DNA of 64,000 nt from an uncultured Eubacteriales bacterium (GCA_900542465.1 UQNS01000006.1:41430-105429), one strand, 5' to 3'. Numbered from the stretch's first letter, positions 10,009 through 19,308 are shown. Notes: generated by a model from the letters alone, not told the origin. Program-made: numbers and translations.

Positions 10009-10036
10009 TTTACAAGTGAAAATATCTTGCTATAAT
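10009..10036 (+). promoter_or_regulatory. Predicted argCJBD promoter
   Basis: A -35 element TTTACA at 10009-10014 is separated by 16 nt from TATAAT at 10031-10036, and TGc precedes the -10. The transcript would start near 10043, 50 nt before argC. Confidence 0.7.
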
Positions 10037-10092
10037 GTAAAAATACAAGTTGAATATTAGTTGCATAATATACATAAAACAAGGAGGAAGTT

Positions 10093-11136
10093 ATGATAAA
10101 AGTTGGAATCGTCGGTTCTACCGGTTATGCCGGCAATGAACTTGTCAGAATTTTATCTAACCATCCGGAGGTGAAGATAACATGGCTGGTGTCTAATTCA
10201 TATGAAGGCAGGGCCTACGTGGATCTGTTTGGGAATATGACAGAGATCCTGGACATAGACTGCATAAAAGGAGAATTAGAGGATCTGTCGGAAAAGGTGG
10301 ATCTTATATTTACAGCAACTCCACAGGGTTATCTGGCAGGCGCCGTCACGGATAAGGTGCTGGAGAATTCGAAAGTGATCGATCTTAGTGCAGACTTCCG
10401 TATTAAGGATGTAAATGTATATGAGGAATGGTATAAGATAGAGCATAAACGTCCCGATCTTATTGAAGAAGCTGTTTATGGACTTTGCGAGATAAACAGA
10501 GATAAGATAAATAAAGATACAAGACTGATAGCCAATCCGGGTTGTTATACGACTACGTCCATCGTTGCTCTCTATCCTCTTGTGAAGGAAGGCATTATCG
10601 ATCCTGATTCGATAATTATCGATGCCAAGTCCGGATCCACAGGAGCGGGCAGGGGAGCTAAGACCGCCAATCTGTTCTGTGAAGTCAATGAAAGTGTAAA
10701 AGCATACTCTGTCGGAACTCATAGACACACACCGGAGATAGAGGAACAGCTTGGATATGCGTGCGGCAGAGATATAAAGCTTATCTTCACACCTCATCTT
10801 ATCCCTATGGAAAGAGGTATCATAGCGACCTGCTATGGTGATCTCGCGGGAGAGTTTACAGAGGACGAAGTAAGGGCGTTATATGAAAAGTATTATGGAG
10901 ATGAGAAGTTTATCCGGATCCTTAAGCCTGGGGTGATTCCGGAGACGCGTTGGGTGAGAGGTTCCAATTATCTGGATGTTAATTTTAAGATAGAACCAAG
11001 GACCGGAAGGATCATTGCGTTCGGAGCATTGGATAACATAGTAAAAGGCGCGGCAGGGCAGGCTGTTCAGAATATGAATATTTTATTTGGCTTTCCTGAA
11101 GATATGGGACTTAACCTTGTGCCGTTAATAGTTTAA
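10093..11136 (+). CDS. argC: N-acetyl-gamma-glutamyl-phosphate reductase
   Basis: This NADPH enzyme reduces N-acetylglutamyl phosphate to the semialdehyde in arginine synthesis. The 347-residue protein carries the NADP motif GSTGYAG at residues 8-14, the catalytic Cys151 in NPGCYTT, and the later motifs GSTGAGRG and THRHTPEIEEQ. It is the first gene of argC-argJ-argB-argD and has a strong AAGGAGG ribosome binding site. Confidence 0.97.
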   Translation: MIKVGIVGSTGYAGNELVRILSNHPEVKITWLVSNSYEGRAYVDLFGNMTEILDIDCIKGELEDLSEKVDLIFTATPQGYLAGAVTDKVLENSKVIDLSADFRIKDVNVYEEWYKIEHKRPDLIEEAVYGLCEINRDKINKDTRLIANPGCYTTTSIVALYPLVKEGIIDPDSIIIDAKSGSTGAGRGAKTANLFCEVNESVKAYSVGTHRHTPEIEEQLGYACGRDIKLIFTPHLIPMERGIIATCYGDLAGEFTEDEVRALYEKYYGDEKFIRILKPGVIPETRWVRGSNYLDVNFKIEPRTGRIIAFGALDNIVKGAAGQAVQNMNILFGFPEDMGLNLVPLIV

Positions 11137-11173
11137 AATGAGTGCATCGTATTTTTATTAAGGAGATAATATA

Positions 11174-12400
11174 GTGGAAATTACATCAGGTGGTATTACA
11201 GCGGCAAAAGGATTTCTTGCAGCATATACATGCGCAGGGATCAAAAAAGAAAATCATCCGGATATGGCACTGGTATATTCAGAGAAACCATGTGCAGCTG
11301 CAGGAACATTTACATTAAACAAGGCATTTGCAGCGCCGGTAAAGTGGGATAAGGCTATTATTGCTGCCTCTCCGAATGCGCAGGCTATTGTTATCAATAC
11401 CGGTGTTGCCAATGCATGTACGGGAGATGAAGGGCTGGAAAACTGCAGAACTGAGGCTAAGGCCGTTGCTGATGGCCTCGGGTTAAAGGAAAAAAGTGTG
11501 CTGGTATGTTCCACAGGTGTTATCGGAGCTAAGCTTCCTATGGACAAGATAGTCAGTGGTATAGAGGATCTTACAGCAGATCTCAGACACACTGAAGAGG
11601 CAGGCAGTGCTGCAGCTAAGGCTATTATGACAACGGATACCAGACCGAAGGAAATCGCTGTCAAGCTTGTTATAGATGACAGTGTCGTGACTATTGGCGG
11701 AATGTGCAAGGGAGCCGGAATGATCCACCCTAATATGGCCACTATGCTTTGTTTCGTCACGACGGATGTACTTATCAAGAAAGACCTTCTTCAAGCCGCA
11801 TTTTCAGAGGCCGTTGATGACTCCTTCAATATGATCTCCGTTGACGGTGATACATCGACAAATGACACAGCGCTTGTTCTTGCCAATGGTCTGGCGGAGA
11901 ATGCGATCATCGATGATGTAAGGGATCCTAATTACGCGCAGTTTGCTGAAGCTCTCAAGTTCGTCGTTACTGAGCTTTCCAAAATGATAGCGGGCGATGG
12001 AGAAGGATGCACATGTCTTTTTGAGGCAAATGTAGTTAATGCAGGAACCAAAGAGGACGCAAGGATACTTGCCAAGTCGATCATTACGTCTAACCTGACC
12101 AAGGCAGCTATATTCGGACATGATGCGAACTGGGGAAGAATATTATGTGCTATGGGTTATTCAGGCGCTGAATTTGATCCGGAAGCAACAGATATCTACT
12201 TTGAAAGTGAAGTCGGAAAAATAAAGATCGTCGAAAATGGAAAAGCTACAGATTACAGTGAGGAAGAGGCTACCAGGATACTTTCATGTAATCCCGTAAG
12301 GGCTATCGCAGATGTTAAATACGGCAGATATGACGCGACAGCATGGGGATGTGATCTTACATTTGACTATATAAAGATCAATGCCGACTATCGTTCATAA
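11174..12400 (+). CDS. argJ: Glutamate N-acetyltransferase / amino-acid acetyltransferase
   Basis: ArgJ moves the acetyl group from N-acetylornithine back to glutamate, making the arginine pathway cyclic; many family members can also start the cycle from acetyl-CoA. The start is GTG at 11174, 8 nt after AAGGAG. The self-cleavage site is clear: Thr190 in HPNMATMLCF, which splits the precursor into alpha and beta chains. The 408-residue length is typical. No separate argA-type gene is seen in the window, consistent with a bifunctional enzyme, though that is inference. Confidence 0.96.
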   Translation: MEITSGGITAAKGFLAAYTCAGIKKENHPDMALVYSEKPCAAAGTFTLNKAFAAPVKWDKAIIAASPNAQAIVINTGVANACTGDEGLENCRTEAKAVADGLGLKEKSVLVCSTGVIGAKLPMDKIVSGIEDLTADLRHTEEAGSAAAKAIMTTDTRPKEIAVKLVIDDSVVTIGGMCKGAGMIHPNMATMLCFVTTDVLIKKDLLQAAFSEAVDDSFNMISVDGDTSTNDTALVLANGLAENAIIDDVRDPNYAQFAEALKFVVTELSKMIAGDGEGCTCLFEANVVNAGTKEDARILAKSIITSNLTKAAIFGHDANWGRILCAMGYSGAEFDPEATDIYFESEVGKIKIVENGKATDYSEEEATRILSCNPVRAIADVKYGRYDATAWGCDLTFDYIKINADYRS

Positions 12401-12419
12401 TTGACAGGGGGAGATTATA

Positions 12420-13322
12420 ATGGGTGAAGAGTGTAAAGACAGCGGAGATCTAAGGGCACAGGTCCTGATCGAGGCCTTGCCTTATATCAGGCGTTTTCAT
12501 GAGAATATTATTGTAATAAAATACGGCGGAAGTGTAATGAACAGTGATGAACTGACAGACAGCCTTATTCAGGATATCGTTTTGCTTAAGCTGGTCGGTT
12601 TTCGTCCGATAATCGTACACGGCGGCGGCAAGAAGATCAGCCGTTGGGTAGAGATTTCAGGCAAAAAACCGGAGTTTGTCGATGGCCTTCGTGTTACAGA
12701 TGAAGATACAGTAGAGATCGCTCAGATGGTCTTAAACGGGATTAATAAAAATCTAGTCATGGCGGTGGAAAAGTTCGGAGTTAAGGCCTGTGGACTGTCA
12801 GGTCTTGATGGCGGAATGCTCAAGGTAAAAAAGAAAATGCCGGGCGGAAAGGATATCGGATTTGTAGGGGATATCCAGGATGTCAATACAGAGATAATTG
12901 AGCAGATGCTTGATAATGACTATATTCCGATCATTTGTCCTATCGGTTTTGACGATGACCACAGAGCCTATAATATCAATGCGGATGATGCCGCGTATTC
13001 TATTGCCAGCGCTATTAAGGCTGCTAAGCTGGCATTTTTAACTGATGTTGAAGGACTGTATGAAGATTATGATGATAAGGAGTCACTCATTTCCGAGATC
13101 ACCGTCAGTCAGGCGCAGAGACTGGTGAATGCGGGAGATATCAAGGGAGGGATGCTCCCTAAGCTGAAAAACTGTATCTCAGCAATAAGGAAAGGCGTTT
13201 CAAGGGTGCATATCCTTGATGGAAGGATCGAACATAGTCTGCTTCTTGAGATATTTACACATAAAGGTGTGGGAACAGCTATTCTCGGCGATGAAGAAGA
13301 AAAGTTTTTTGGACAGAATTAA
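12420..13322 (+). CDS. argB: Acetylglutamate kinase
   Basis: This kinase phosphorylates N-acetylglutamate, the second step of arginine synthesis. The 300-residue amino-acid-kinase fold protein has VIKYGGSVM with the ATP-binding lysine at residue 34, VHGGGKKIS, and the later nucleotide-site sequences FLTDVEGLY and GGMLPKL. The N-terminal extension before residue 25 resembles that of arginine-sensitive hexameric forms, so feedback inhibition by arginine is likely but inferred. It lies 19 nt after argJ and has a GGGGGAG ribosome binding site. Confidence 0.96.
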   Translation: MGEECKDSGDLRAQVLIEALPYIRRFHENIIVIKYGGSVMNSDELTDSLIQDIVLLKLVGFRPIIVHGGGKKISRWVEISGKKPEFVDGLRVTDEDTVEIAQMVLNGINKNLVMAVEKFGVKACGLSGLDGGMLKVKKKMPGGKDIGFVGDIQDVNTEIIEQMLDNDYIPIICPIGFDDDHRAYNINADDAAYSIASAIKAAKLAFLTDVEGLYEDYDDKESLISEITVSQAQRLVNAGDIKGGMLPKLKNCISAIRKGVSRVHILDGRIEHSLLLEIFTHKGVGTAILGDEEEKFFGQN

Positions 13323-13333
13323 AGGAGAATGAT

Positions 13334-14527
13334 ATGACGAGCAATGATCTTATGAAGATGGCGGAGGACCACCTTATCCATACATATAACCGCCATCCGG
13401 TAGTGCTTGACCATGGTGATGGTGTTTACCTTTATGACAGGGATGGTAAGGATTATCTTGACTTTGGCGCAGGCATCGCTGTTTTTGCGTTTGGATATAA
13501 CAACAAAGAATTTAACGATGCTCTTAAAGATCAGATCGATAAGCTTATCCATACATCCAATTATTTTTATAATGAGCCCGCAGCTGTAGCTGCCGAGCGT
13601 CTTACAAAGGCTGCACACATGGATAAGGTCTTCTTTACTAATTCAGGCACAGAAGCGATCGAAGGAGCTGTTAAGCTGGCTAAAAAGTACGGATATATGA
13701 AAGACGGAGCAGATGATCATGAGATCATAGCAATGAATCATTCTTTCCACGGACGCTCTATGGGCGCCCTTGCCGTAACCGGAAACAAGCATTATCAGGA
13801 AGCTTTCGGACCGATGATACCGGGCATCAGATTTGCTGAATATAATGACATAGGAAGTCTAAGATCACTTATAAACGATAAGACGATCGCTGTTATTATG
13901 GAGACCGTACAGGGTGAGGGAGGTCTTTATCCGGCGGAACCTGAATTTTTAAAGGAAGTTCGCCGCATATGTGATGAAAAAGGAATGCTTCTTATTCTTG
14001 ACGAGATCCAGTGTGGTTTTGGCAGGACCGGTTCTATGTTTGCATTTGAACAGTATGACGTAATTCCGGATGTCGTTACGTCAGCTAAGGCGCTTGGTCA
14101 GGGCGTTCCGGTGGGAGCATTTATGGCCAGAGGAAAGGCGGCGGAATGTCTTGTCCCAGGAGATCATGGCTCTACTTATGGCGGCAATCCATTTGCAGGA
14201 GCAGCAGTCGTAAAAACTCTTGAGATGTTTGAGAGCCATAAGCTGGTGGATCATGTAAAGGAAATAATTCCATACTTTGAATCCAGGTTAGAGGAATTGA
14301 TCGCAGGATATGATTTCATATCAGGGCGCCGAGGCAAGGGCCTTATGCAGGGACTTATCATGAATATAGATGTTTATAAGGTGATCGATCTTGCACTTGA
14401 AAATGGTCTTATCTTATTTTCAGCGGGGAGTGATGTTCTTCGTTTCCTTCCGCCTCTCATCATTACAGAGGCAGATGTGGATGAGATGATGAAGAGGCTC
14501 GTTCCTGTTCTCGATAAGTTTGATTGA
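13334..14527 (+). CDS. argD: Acetylornithine aminotransferase
   Basis: A class III PLP aminotransferase converting N-acetylglutamate semialdehyde to N-acetylornithine. Its 397 residues include SGTEAIEGAVKLA for phosphate binding, Asp223 in LILDEIQCGFGRTG contacting the pyridine nitrogen, and the Schiff-base Lys252 in TSAKALGQG. It lies 11 nt after argB with AAAGGAG, and it closes the arg operon before a hairpin terminator. Confidence 0.96.
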   Translation: MTSNDLMKMAEDHLIHTYNRHPVVLDHGDGVYLYDRDGKDYLDFGAGIAVFAFGYNNKEFNDALKDQIDKLIHTSNYFYNEPAAVAAERLTKAAHMDKVFFTNSGTEAIEGAVKLAKKYGYMKDGADDHEIIAMNHSFHGRSMGALAVTGNKHYQEAFGPMIPGIRFAEYNDIGSLRSLINDKTIAVIMETVQGEGGLYPAEPEFLKEVRRICDEKGMLLILDEIQCGFGRTGSMFAFEQYDVIPDVVTSAKALGQGVPVGAFMARGKAAECLVPGDHGSTYGGNPFAGAAVVKTLEMFESHKLVDHVKEIIPYFESRLEELIAGYDFISGRRGKGLMQGLIMNIDVYKVIDLALENGLILFSAGSDVLRFLPPLIITEADVDEMMKRLVPVLDKFD

Positions 14528-14534
14528 CAGATCT

Positions 14535-14565
14535 ATAGGCTTGAAGGAATTTCCTTTAAGCCTAT
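14535..14565 (+). terminator. Terminator-like hairpin after argD
   Basis: A 14-bp stem with one G-T wobble (ATAGGCTTGAAGGA with TCCTTTAAGCCTAT) closes a 3-nt loop. The downstream T-run is short and broken, so termination may be partial and allow some readthrough into pheA. Confidence 0.7.
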
Positions 14566-14607
14566 TTCCATTTACTTATATTTCAAAGGTGTATAAAAGG
14601 TGTATAT

Positions 14608-15735
14608 ATGTCAGATTTAAATATGATCAGAGAGAATATTGACAAAACGGATCAGGAGATAATAAAACTTCTTGAGAAAAGGATCGGCCTTGCAAAGGAA
14701 GTTGCGGATTATAAGCTGAAGACGGGAAAGGCCGTATTTGACCCTGTGAGAGAAGCGGAGAAGCTTGAAAGAGTCAGAAGGCTTGTTGAAGCAGATGAAA
14801 ATAAGGCCGATATTGCCAAGATATTCGAGCAGATAATGCAAAACAGCAGAAAGATACAATATCGCCAGCTGGAAGAAAACGGGCAGTCCAAGCTTGACCC
14901 ATATGAGATCATGGATGAGGTCAGGAAGGATGGAGTCAAAGTAGCCTATCAGGGTATAGAGGGAGCTTATTCGCATATTGCGGCAAGAAGATTTTTCGGG
15001 TCGGGAGCGGATACTTACAAGGTCAATACCTGGCGTGATGCTATCAAGGAGGTTCTGGAAGATAAAGCAGATTTTGCCGTTCTTCCCATAGAAAATTCTA
15101 CGGCAGGATCTGTTACGGAGATATATGATCTTCTTTTTGAATATCCTGTTTATATAGTTGCGGAGACATTTGTCAAGATAGATCATGCGCTTTTGGGACT
15201 TCCGGGTGCCAGGATCTCTGATATAAAAAAGGTATATTCACATACTCAGGCTTTTTTCCAGTGTGATGGTTTTCTTGAAAAACATAAGGACTGGGAAAGA
15301 AAAACCACTTCAAACACGGCCTTGTCTGCAAAGCTTATAAAGGAGCTGGGGTCGGTTGAAAATGCTGCGATCGCCAGTGAAGAGGCCGCTCTGTACGGAC
15401 TGGATATTTTAGAAAAAAATATTAATGATTTTAAAAATAATACGACCCGATTCGTTATAATCTTCGGAAAGAGAAGGTTCAGAAAAGATGCCGGTAAAGT
15501 TTCTGTTATCTTTGAGACGGCGAACGAGAAGGGAAGCCTTTATAATCTCTTAAGTCCGATAGTCAGCAATGACCTGAATATGATCAAGATCGAATCAAGA
15601 CCGATGCATTCTAAGGTGTGGGATTCTAGGTTTTTTGTGGACTTTGAGGGAAATCTTCGCGATGTGGCGGTCAAAAATGCCCTGAGAGCCATTTATGAAG
15701 AATCAAAGTATATGAGACTTTTAGGAAATTATTAA
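14608..15735 (+). CDS. pheA: Bifunctional chorismate mutase / prephenate dehydratase
   Basis: The P-protein of phenylalanine synthesis turns chorismate into prephenate and then phenylpyruvate. Residues 1-90 are an AroQ-type mutase helix bundle (IDKTDQEIIKLLEKRIGLAKEVADYK). Residues 110-285 form the dehydratase with GIEGAYSHIAA, PIENSTAGSV and the NNTTRFVII catalytic motif. From about 295 to the end is an ACT domain with the ESRP feedback-binding motif (IKIESRPMHS), so allosteric inhibition by phenylalanine is expected. The 375-residue length is normal for a fused enzyme. It is separated from argD by a hairpin and is probably its own transcript. Confidence 0.97.
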   Translation: MSDLNMIRENIDKTDQEIIKLLEKRIGLAKEVADYKLKTGKAVFDPVREAEKLERVRRLVEADENKADIAKIFEQIMQNSRKIQYRQLEENGQSKLDPYEIMDEVRKDGVKVAYQGIEGAYSHIAARRFFGSGADTYKVNTWRDAIKEVLEDKADFAVLPIENSTAGSVTEIYDLLFEYPVYIVAETFVKIDHALLGLPGARISDIKKVYSHTQAFFQCDGFLEKHKDWERKTTSNTALSAKLIKELGSVENAAIASEEAALYGLDILEKNINDFKNNTTRFVIIFGKRRFRKDAGKVSVIFETANEKGSLYNLLSPIVSNDLNMIKIESRPMHSKVWDSRFFVDFEGNLRDVAVKNALRAIYEESKYMRLLGNY

Positions 15736-15804
15736 ATTGAATAAAGCTGCCCTATAGCTTATCATATATAACAATATCGATAGTTGAGGTTGAGAGGAGA
15801 AAAG

Positions 15805-16512
15805 ATGCGTACAATAGCTGAAGAATTATCATCAAGTACTTATCCCGGAAGAGGTATAATCATTGGATTGACGCCGGACGGCGGGAGAGCCGTAACAGCT
15901 TACTTTATTATGGGCAGAAGTGAAAACAGCAGGAACAGAGTATTTAAAGAGGATGGACAGGGGATTAGGACACAGGCATTTGATCCGGCTAAATTAGAAG
16001 ATCCGAGTCTTATCATATATGCGCCTGTTCGTGTTCTTGGCGATCACACCATCGTTACTAACGGAGATCAGACTGATACGATATATGATCTTATGAAAGA
16101 GGGAAAGACCTTCGAAGATTCTCTTCATACGCGCGAGTTCGAGCCGGATGCACCTAACTATACACCGAGGATCTCCGGTATCATGACGATCGAAAACTGT
16201 GAATATTCATATAAACTTTCAATCCTTAAGAGTGCAGGAGGGGATCCGGCCGCATGTGAGAGATTTTTCTATTCTTACAAGACCCCGCTTGCAGGTCAGG
16301 CTCATTTTATACATACATATGAGAAGGGTATCGATCCGCTTCCAAGTTTCGAGGGCGAGCCTGTCTTGCTGGAAACAACAGATGATATTGATGCATTTGC
16401 CAAAACATGCTGGGAAAATCTGAACGAGGATAATAAGGTATCCTTGTTTGTCAGATATATCGACATTGAGACAGGAGAGACGGAAACAAGAATTATTAAC
16501 AAGAATAAATGA
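15805..16512 (+). CDS. IMP cyclohydrolase, stand-alone type
   Basis: Predicted to close the purine ring of FAICAR to give IMP. The 235-residue protein matches the bacterial IMP-cyclohydrolase-like (PurO-related) family, with STYPGRGIIIGLTPDGG at the start, YFIMGRSENSRNR, and YNNM-like substrate regions. ATG 15805 follows a strong AGAGGAGA; an in-frame TTG 21 nt earlier is less likely. It stands directly before the stand-alone AICAR formyltransferase, and together the two replace the usual fused PurH. Family assignment rests on motif recognition and on this neighbour. Confidence 0.85.
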   Translation: MRTIAEELSSSTYPGRGIIIGLTPDGGRAVTAYFIMGRSENSRNRVFKEDGQGIRTQAFDPAKLEDPSLIIYAPVRVLGDHTIVTNGDQTDTIYDLMKEGKTFEDSLHTREFEPDAPNYTPRISGIMTIENCEYSYKLSILKSAGGDPAACERFFYSYKTPLAGQAHFIHTYEKGIDPLPSFEGEPVLLETTDDIDAFAKTCWENLNEDNKVSLFVRYIDIETGETETRIINKNK

Positions 16513-16525
16513 TCTGGAGGAAAAG

Positions 16526-17707
16526 ATGAACGAGATCGAATTAAAATACGGATGTAATCCTAACCAGAAACCATCAAGGATCCATATGAAGGACGGCAGT
16601 GATCTCCCGGCTGAGGTACTTAACGGGAAACCGGGCTATATTAATTTTCTTGATGCATTTAACGGATGGCAGCTCGTTAAGGAACTTAAAGAGGCTACGG
16701 GTCATCCGGCAGCAACATCCTTTAAACATGTGTCACCTGCAGGAGCTGCCCTTGGATATCCATTAACTGACGTTTTGAAGCGGATCTACAGAGTCGATCC
16801 TGCAATAGGGGAGTTATCTCCGCTGGCGTGTGCTTATGCACGGGCAAGAGGTGCTGACAGGATGTCCTCATTCGGAGATTTCATCGCGCTTTCAGATATT
16901 TGTGACCGGGAAACTGCAATGCTTATCAAACCGGAGGTTTCAGACGGTGTTATTGCACCGGGATACACAAAAGAAGCGTTTGAGATACTTTCTGCAAAGA
17001 AAAAGGGTAATTATAATATTATTCAGATCGATCCGGAATATAAGCCTGCTGCAGTAGAAAGCAAGGATGTTTTTGGAGTTACATTTGAACAGGGAAGGAA
17101 TGAACTTGTGATCAATGCGGATATTCTGAATAATATCGTGACCAGGAATAAGGATCTTGCTGAAAAAGCCAAAAATGATATGATAGTTGCGCTTATCACT
17201 CTTAAGTACACGCAGTCTAATTCAGTTTGTTATGTTAAGGACGGACAGGCTATCGGTATCGGTGCAGGCCAGCAGTCAAGGATACACTGTACACGTCTTG
17301 CAGGAACCAAGGCTGACAACTGGTATCTGCGCCAGATGCCTGAGGTTCTGGAGCTACCATTCAAGGAAGGTATTGGAAGAGCTGATATGGACAATGCCAC
17401 AGATCTTTATATTGGAGAATTTGCAGAAGACATTCTTGCTGATGGAGAATGGGAAAGAGTGTTTACGGAGAGACCTGCGCCTCTTACAGAGGCAAGAAAG
17501 AAAGAGTGGCTTGCAGGCAATATAGATGTTACCCTTGGCTCAGACGCCTTTCTTCCATTTAGTGACAATGTTGAAAGAGCGTTCAAGTCAGGTGTTAAGT
17601 ATATTGCTCAGCCGGGCGGTTCTATCAGAGATGATGCGGTGATCGAATGCTGTGACAAGCACGGTATGGTTATGTGCTTTACGGGGATTAGACTGTTCCA
17701 TCATTGA
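16526..17707 (+). CDS. AICAR formyltransferase (PurH formyltransferase module, stand-alone)
   Basis: Transfers a formyl group from 10-formyltetrahydrofolate to AICAR, the ninth step of IMP synthesis. At 393 residues it carries the PurH C-terminal features: KYGCNPNQKPS, the catalytic Lys-His pair in TSFKHVSPAGAA, YARARGADRMSSFGDF, KYTQSNSVCYVKDGQAIGIGAGQQSRIH and the terminal PGGSIRDD. No MGS-like cyclohydrolase domain precedes it. ATG 16526 has CTGGAGG upstream; the longer open frame overlaps the previous gene and lacks a ribosome binding site. It ends before a strong terminator. Confidence 0.95.
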   Translation: MNEIELKYGCNPNQKPSRIHMKDGSDLPAEVLNGKPGYINFLDAFNGWQLVKELKEATGHPAATSFKHVSPAGAALGYPLTDVLKRIYRVDPAIGELSPLACAYARARGADRMSSFGDFIALSDICDRETAMLIKPEVSDGVIAPGYTKEAFEILSAKKKGNYNIIQIDPEYKPAAVESKDVFGVTFEQGRNELVINADILNNIVTRNKDLAEKAKNDMIVALITLKYTQSNSVCYVKDGQAIGIGAGQQSRIHCTRLAGTKADNWYLRQMPEVLELPFKEGIGRADMDNATDLYIGEFAEDILADGEWERVFTERPAPLTEARKKEWLAGNIDVTLGSDAFLPFSDNVERAFKSGVKYIAQPGGSIRDDAVIECCDKHGMVMCFTGIRLFHH

Positions 17708-17734
17708 TCTTGAAAAAAAGTTATCATTACAGAG

Positions 17735-17770
17735 TAAGACCCCGGAAGTATAAATACTTTCGGGGTCTTA
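17735..17770. terminator. Bidirectional terminator, overlapping the PHP gene stop codon
   Basis: A 16-bp stem with one wobble (TAAGACCCCGGAAGTA with TACTTTCGGGGTCTTA) closes a TAAA loop. The last three bases are the reverse complement of the TAA stop of the convergent PHP gene, so the hairpin sits at that gene's stop codon. Confidence 0.85.
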
Positions 17771-18637
17771 TGGATGGAGCTTTTTATAATATTCGGATGC
17801 ATCTCTGATAGGATAGATGAGATCATAAGGAACTCTGAGTCCGCCCATACCCTTGGCAAGAGAGATAAGAGGCTTTGTCCTTCCATGATAATCAGAGCCG
17901 CCGCTCATTATAAGATCATACTTTCTGCAGATATTCTTAGACCTTTCTGTAAAGGACTGTGAATTGGTGGAGTAATAGACTTCCATACCCATAAGGCCTG
18001 ATGCAATAAGTAATTCAAGCATATCTTCAAGCTCATAGTCTTCCATTTTATAGGCGACGGGATGAGCGAGAACGGGTACGCCGCCGGCTTTCCGTATGAG
18101 TCCTATGCCATCCTGGGCTGATATTTTTTCCCACTGTATAAATGCAGGGCTTTCATCGCCTATATATTTTACAAAGGCTTCTTTATAGTTATCGATATAT
18201 CCATTCTCAAGAAGATAGTTGGCAATATGAGCACGGGTGATAGTATTGCTCCTGTAAATGTATATAAGATCATCATAGTCTATATCTACACCCATTATAT
18301 GGAGTCTGGCACACATCTTACGATTTCTTTCCTCGCGCAGGAAGCGGATGTGGTCGAGGGCAGAGAGGAACTTTTTGTCCGTATGATCCACATAAAGGCC
18401 GACTATATGGATCTCCTGCTTTTTATAAAATGTACTCAGCTCAACACCGGGTATTATTTCAAGATCACTGCCTGCAGCGGCTTCAATAGCATAGGGCACG
18501 CCCTTTACTGTGTCGTGGTCGGTCAATGAAAGGGCAGAGAGACCTGCCGCCTTGGCTTTTTCAATAAGTTCCGCAGGTGAATCTGAACCATCGGAATATA
18601 ATGAGTGTGAGTGCAGATCAATAATTTTTTTAGTCAT
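17768..18637 (-). CDS. PHP-domain phosphoesterase (TrpH/YciV-like)
   Basis: A metal-dependent phosphoesterase of about 289 residues. The PHP signature is complete: DLHSHSLYSDG near the N-terminus, SLTDHDTV, PGVELST, then VLAHP and the closing SGGSDYHG. These His and Asp residues bind a trinuclear metal site. Relatives hydrolyse 3',5'-nucleoside bisphosphates or short oligoribonucleotides. Start ATG 18637 follows AGGGAGGTGG; an upstream in-frame ATG at 18661 has no ribosome binding site. It is a single-gene unit, convergent with the purine pair. Confidence 0.88.
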   Translation of the reverse strand: MTKKIIDLHSHSLYSDGSDSPAELIEKAKAAGLSALSLTDHDTVKGVPYAIEAAAGSDLEIIPGVELSTFYKKQEIHIVGLYVDHTDKKFLSALDHIRFLREERNRKMCARLHIMGVDIDYDDLIYIYRSNTITRAHIANYLLENGYIDNYKEAFVKYIGDESPAFIQWEKISAQDGIGLIRKAGGVPVLAHPVAYKMEDYELEDMLELLIASGLMGMEVYYSTNSQSFTERSKNICRKYDLIMSGGSDYHGRTKPLISLAKGMGGLRVPYDLIYPIRDASEYYKKLHP

Positions 18638-18762
18638 GTCCACCTCCCTAAATTCATTCAATGATAAAGCTTTTATATTGGTGAGTCAAGCCAAAACACC
18701 TTAAACACTGAATATATTGGCTCTCAATATCCATTTAGGGGGATAATAATTATATTGTATTT

Positions 18763-18772
18763 ATGATATAAT
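18763..18772 (+). promoter_or_regulatory. Extended -10 promoter of the CsoR-family gene
   Basis: ATGATATAAT: TATAAT at 18767-18772 preceded by TGa, with no convincing -35. A TSS near 18779 gives a leader of about 30 nt. Any autoregulatory operator would be expected close by but is not clearly visible. Confidence 0.6.
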
Positions 18773-18807
18773 ACCTATAACTATGTAATGGCTGGAGGAA
18801 TTTAATA

Positions 18808-19308
18808 ATGGCTGAGAAAAAGTCCACAAAAAAGTCAAAGGCAATAGGCGCAGAAGACGGAAGAGTATTATCAGAAAAAGAACATGAAGAGATGCATAAA
18901 GGAAATCATGCACATGTTCATATCCGTAATCATGGCCATGTGACCGTGAGAATTGCCACAGAAGAAGAAATAAAAAAAGGTGTCCGCTATATCGATAATG
19001 ATGATGAACATGGACACAGTCATGAGCACGCACATGAACACCATCACAATCCGGAGCACACCAAAAAGATCCTGAACAGGTTCAGCAGGGCGATCGGACA
19101 TATGGAGCATGTAAAGAAGATGGTCGAAAATGAGGTGGACTGCTCAGAGGTCCTTATCCAGTTAGCGGCAGTTAAGTCAGCGGTGAACAATATAGGACGT
19201 GAGCTCCTGAAAGAGCATGTTACTCATTGCATAATCGAATCGGCTGACAACGGAGATGAACAGGCGATAGATATGCTTAACACTGCATTAGACCAGTTTA
19301 TGAAGTAA
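18808..19308 (+). CDS. CsoR/RcnR-family metal-responsive repressor with His-rich N-terminal extension
   Basis: The C-terminal 85 residues form the all-helical CsoR/RcnR domain. Candidate metal ligands C112, H137 and C141 have the 25- and 4-residue spacing known for CsoR C36-H61-C65, which suggests Cu(I) sensing. Unusually, about 80 residues precede the domain, with two His clusters: HAHVHIRNHGH, and HGHSHEHAHEHHH near residues 68-80. Typical family members are 85-100 residues. The extension could buffer or preload Ni, Zn or Cu. No metal transporter is adjacent. The gene is monocistronic, ending in a terminator. Confidence 0.88.
   Translation: MAEKKSTKKSKAIGAEDGRVLSEKEHEEMHKGNHAHVHIRNHGHVTVRIATEEEIKKGVRYIDNDDEHGHSHEHAHEHHHNPEHTKKILNRFSRAIGHMEHVKKMVENEVDCSEVLIQLAAVKSAVNNIGRELLKEHVTHCIIESADNGDEQAIDMLNTALDQFMK

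Noticed and set aside
15784..15804. TTG 15784 as the start of the IMP cyclohydrolase.
   Set aside because: The region includes the strong AGAGGAGA ribosome binding site of ATG 15805.
16448..16525. Longer N-terminus for AICAR formyltransferase.
   Set aside because: It overlaps the previous gene and lacks a ribosome binding site; ATG 16526 has CTGGAGG and matches the family start.
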